Source of the DNA: Entamoeba histolytica HM-1:IMSS
Lineage: Eukaryota; Evosea; Mastigamoebida; Endamoebidae
DNA length: 16,623 nt
NCBI RefSeq assembly: GCF_000208925.1
Contig: NW_001915177.1
Coordinates: 1-16,623, forward strand
Reading direction: 5' to 3'
Shown: positions 14,233 through 16,623 of the stretch, one piece after another
Numbering within the stretch: position 1 is the stretch's first letter
How the letters are laid out: every line of letters begins with the position of its first letter
Translations under genes and position numbers: made by a program
Notes under the pieces: generated by a model
Database searches by the model: none
What the model was told of the DNA's origin: nothing
Seen by the model: the letters and a program-made list of their open reading frames with translations, nothing else

Positions 14233-15282
14233 ATGGAAGAGTTAATTAAAAAGAATAACCAATTAATTAAAGAAGTGGTAAAACCACTTCCAAATATTCA
14301 ACAATCAATTGATGATACTACTAAGAATTATCAATATTATATAGGAAGTATTCAAAATGAAGTATTTAAAATAAAACCAGATGAAACATATGAACAAGCG
14401 ATTAAAAGAGGAGAAGGAATAATTGATAAGATGCATGAAACAGAAAGAAGAAGAAAAATAGTGACAGAGAAAGGAGAAGAAACAATCAACCAAATAGAAA
14501 TAATGAAGAATAAAATGTCAAGAATCATAGAAGAATGTAATAGTGATAAAGAAACACTAGATAAGACACGGAATGAACTAATTGATAAAATCATTTCAAT
14601 TGAAGAAATGATTATGAAAAACAAAATATTCAGAAAACCAAAAGAAAGAGATACAATCGCCGAAGAATTTAATAAGAAGAAAGAAGAATGGGAAAAGCAT
14701 TACAGTGATTATTTAGAAAGGAAGAAGAGAAAAGAAGAAGAAAGATTGAGAATAATGAAAGGAATGAACACAATGGAAGAAATGTTACAACTAGAAGAAT
14801 GGACAAATAGAAAAGTAGGAAATATACTATTCGATTCAGATAAAGATGATTGGAATGTTAATAAATCAGTATTTGATGAAAGAATAATGAATAAAGAACA
14901 TATAATAATTATTATTGAAGATGAAGACAGAAATAAATTTGGAGGATATGTTAATTCTAAAGTTGATAAAATTCATAGTTATATCAAAGATTCAAAATCA
15001 TTTGTATTTTCATTAGAATCAAAAGGAAGAATAGAAGGAATGAAGAAATTTGATATTAAACACACAGAAAATACATTTTATTTACATAGTCAATCAAGCG
15101 ATGGATTGTTTGGATTTGGAAAATATGGAAGTGATATTTTTATGTGTAAAGAAAATAATAAAACAAAATCATGGTGTTATCAATATTCATATTCATATGA
15201 AGGAATATCGAATACACTTTGCGGAAAAGAATATCCAGATCGTTTCACGACAAAACGAATCATGGTAATTGAAATGAAATGA
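14233..15282 (+). CDS. TLDc-domain protein with N-terminal coiled coil
   Basis: A 349-residue cytosolic protein. Residues about 1-185 are highly charged and helical (Lys/Glu/Ile-rich, no Pro after 137), suggesting a long coiled coil. Residues about 186-349 match the TLDc fold: LEEWTNRKVGNILFDSDKDD (187-206), FDERI (214-218), a beta stretch IIIIIEDE then FGGYV (236-240), SFVFSLES (256-263), and GLFGFGKYGSDIFM (291-304). The C-terminal strand reads RIMVIEMK. TLDc proteins elsewhere bind the V-ATPase or protect against oxidative stress. Entamoeba has a large expanded family with this coiled coil plus TLDc layout, whose function is unknown. The start follows a GAAC/TATA-like promoter, and the stop codon lies inside a perfect hairpin. 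Confidence 0.85.
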   Translation: MEELIKKNNQLIKEVVKPLPNIQQSIDDTTKNYQYYIGSIQNEVFKIKPDETYEQAIKRGEGIIDKMHETERRRKIVTEKGEETINQIEIMKNKMSRIIEECNSDKETLDKTRNELIDKIISIEEMIMKNKIFRKPKERDTIAEEFNKKKEEWEKHYSDYLERKKRKEEERLRIMKGMNTMEEMLQLEEWTNRKVGNILFDSDKDDWNVNKSVFDERIMNKEHIIIIIEDEDRNKFGGYVNSKVDKIHSYIKDSKSFVFSLESKGRIEGMKKFDIKHTENTFYLHSQSSDGLFGFGKYGSDIFMCKENNKTKSWCYQYSYSYEGISNTLCGKEYPDRFTTKRIMVIEMK

Positions 15283-15300
15283 TTCAATCTTGAATCATTT
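15277..15300 (+). terminator. Perfect hairpin overlapping the TLDc stop codon
   Basis: AAATGATTCAA (15277-15287) and TTGAATCATTT (15290-15300) are perfect inverted repeats with only two bases between, so the stem is at least ten pairs in practice. The TGA stop (15280-15282) lies in the left arm. It could mark 3' processing or be a chance repeat; a terminator role is inferred. Confidence 0.35.
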
Positions 15301-16623
15301 TAAATGAACTAAAAAAGAATAAAAACAAATCAATGAAGAATATGAACAGCCATTTCATTTATCTGCCAATGAATGAAATTGTAAATTAAAATTGACATAA
15401 TTTATTGTTGATTTATTTTATTTCATTTGAAATTTTCACACACCAATGAGGGTGTTGTTTTTAATAAATAAGAAAAGAAATAATAATGAAAGAGAAATAA
15501 TATAAAATGAAATAAATAAACAATTTATTTGTATCATTTCATTGAATTAATTCATTATGAATCAAATGAATAAAATAATAGAAATAATAATAATAAACAA
15601 ATAAAGAAATGATAAAATACATCAACATATTTATGTTATTATTTCTTATTCTTTATTCATTCTTATTTTATATTTAAACAATAATAAACAAAACATAATA
15701 AGAAATATAAATAAGAATAACACAACAAAGAATAATAATAATACAAATAAAAGGGTACGAAAATTAGCAAAGAAAAAATGCATCTAAATAATTTACAAAA
15801 AAGAAAAAAGATGCAAAATAATTTGCATCCATAGAATTTTCCATTTATTATATTTTGCTCCTAAAGAAAAATAAAAAGTATGATAAATATACAATATGTA
15901 AATATTTATGTTTATATTTTATGATCATTTATAGTCATTTTGTATGAAATATTAATGAAATAGATTATTTGATGAATCATATTTATTTTTATTATTCATA
16001 TTCTTTTATTTATATGTTATTTATCTATCGTATTTTTATATATTTATTTCTCTGTTTATATTATTTATATCATTGTATTCTTCTTATTATCTATATATTA
16101 TTATATTATTCTTATTTTATGTTTTTTCTATTTATAATATTTAGAATTTCTTATTGTTATTCTTTTATATTTAGTTGTATTTGTTTATTCATCTTATTCA
16201 TCTTTTATATTATTATCATTTATATCTATTTTCAATTTATATTTATTCTCTTTTGTTTTATATTAATATTAATTTTATCTTTTATACTTTTTATTTATTA
16301 TTATATCATTTATTATCATTTCTCCTTTTATTTATCATTTATTCTTATTATTCTTTTGTTTTTCTATATTCAATATCATATATTCATATCATTTTCATTT
16401 ATATTTTATCACTTATTATATTATAATAATAACATAACACATATTATTGATTATATAATAAACATCATAATGAAGTTATACATATAAATAATAAACATAA
16501 AAAAGAGTAAAATATTTTTCATTAATAAAATAATATTAATCATTTTACATCTTTAAATTAGACACTTTTATTTCATATTTCTAATTTTTACAATAAAAAT
16601 AAACTTTTTATTTCTTCTTTTCA
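15301..16623. other. Low-complexity AT-rich spacer
   Basis: No gene that I can support. To about 15850 it is A-rich with many AATAA words and several hairpins, for example GATGCAAA (15810-15817)/TTTGCATC (15822-15829). From about 15880 to 16440 the plus strand is almost pure T-rich TTTAT/TTATT sequence. An open frame at 15969-16487 is rich in Tyr, Phe and Ile only because of this, and the reverse strand reads as an interrupted Lys/Asn/Glu/Gln-rich frame. Confidence 0.6.

Noticed and set aside
15969..16487. A 172-codon open frame rich in Tyr, Phe and Ile
   Set aside because: The plus strand here is almost only T and A (TTTAT/TTATT), so stops are rare and the product is pure low complexity. 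The reverse strand reads as an interrupted Lys/Asn-rich frame. There is no promoter word or codon signature.

Overview
The window looks like nuclear DNA of an Entamoeba species, most likely the E. histolytica/dispar/nuttalli group. It is extremely AT-rich and its genes are short, apparently intronless and separated by long A- or T-rich spacers. Start codons follow very short A-rich leaders, some with GAAC-type motifs. The protein families (RhoGEF with a FYVE-like finger, TLDc-domain coiled-coil protein, AEC transporter, transketolase) and the two LINE fragments with a restriction-like endonuclease remnant fit that lineage. The species call is an inference; no species marker is present.

Layout: 1-1654 is AT-rich spacer with a possible eroded coiled-coil reading frame. 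At 1655-2341 (minus) is a polytopic phytol/polyprenol-kinase-like protein. At 2342-4447 is a gene-poor tract with several GC-raised, foldable islands and a SINE-like element. The SINE 3' end (about 3982-4049) matches the last codons of the LINE ORF2 found at 13.8 kb. At 4448-5659 is an AEC-family permease and at 6049-7923 a RhoGEF with a zinc finger and a Q/Y-rich tail. At 7924-8466 is spacer with a promoter-like motif and at 8467-9120 an unrecognised lysine-rich protein. At 9581-11089 is a transketolase that lacks about its first 180 residues. Two 5'-truncated LINE copies follow head to tail: 11141 to about 11880 (endonuclease end only) and about 11930-13858 (half a reverse transcriptase plus endonuclease end). 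At 14233-15282 is a TLDc protein, and 15283-16623 is low-complexity spacer.

The genes do not form an operon or a common pathway; each appears independently transcribed. What ties the window together is retrotransposon activity: a SINE about 400 bases upstream of the permease, and two LINE tails stacked just behind a broken transketolase. The most unusual signal is at 3671-3764. There, two perfect inverted repeats (9 bp and 11 bp) interleave to give a pseudoknot layout in a stretch of about 47% G+C, roughly twice the surroundings.
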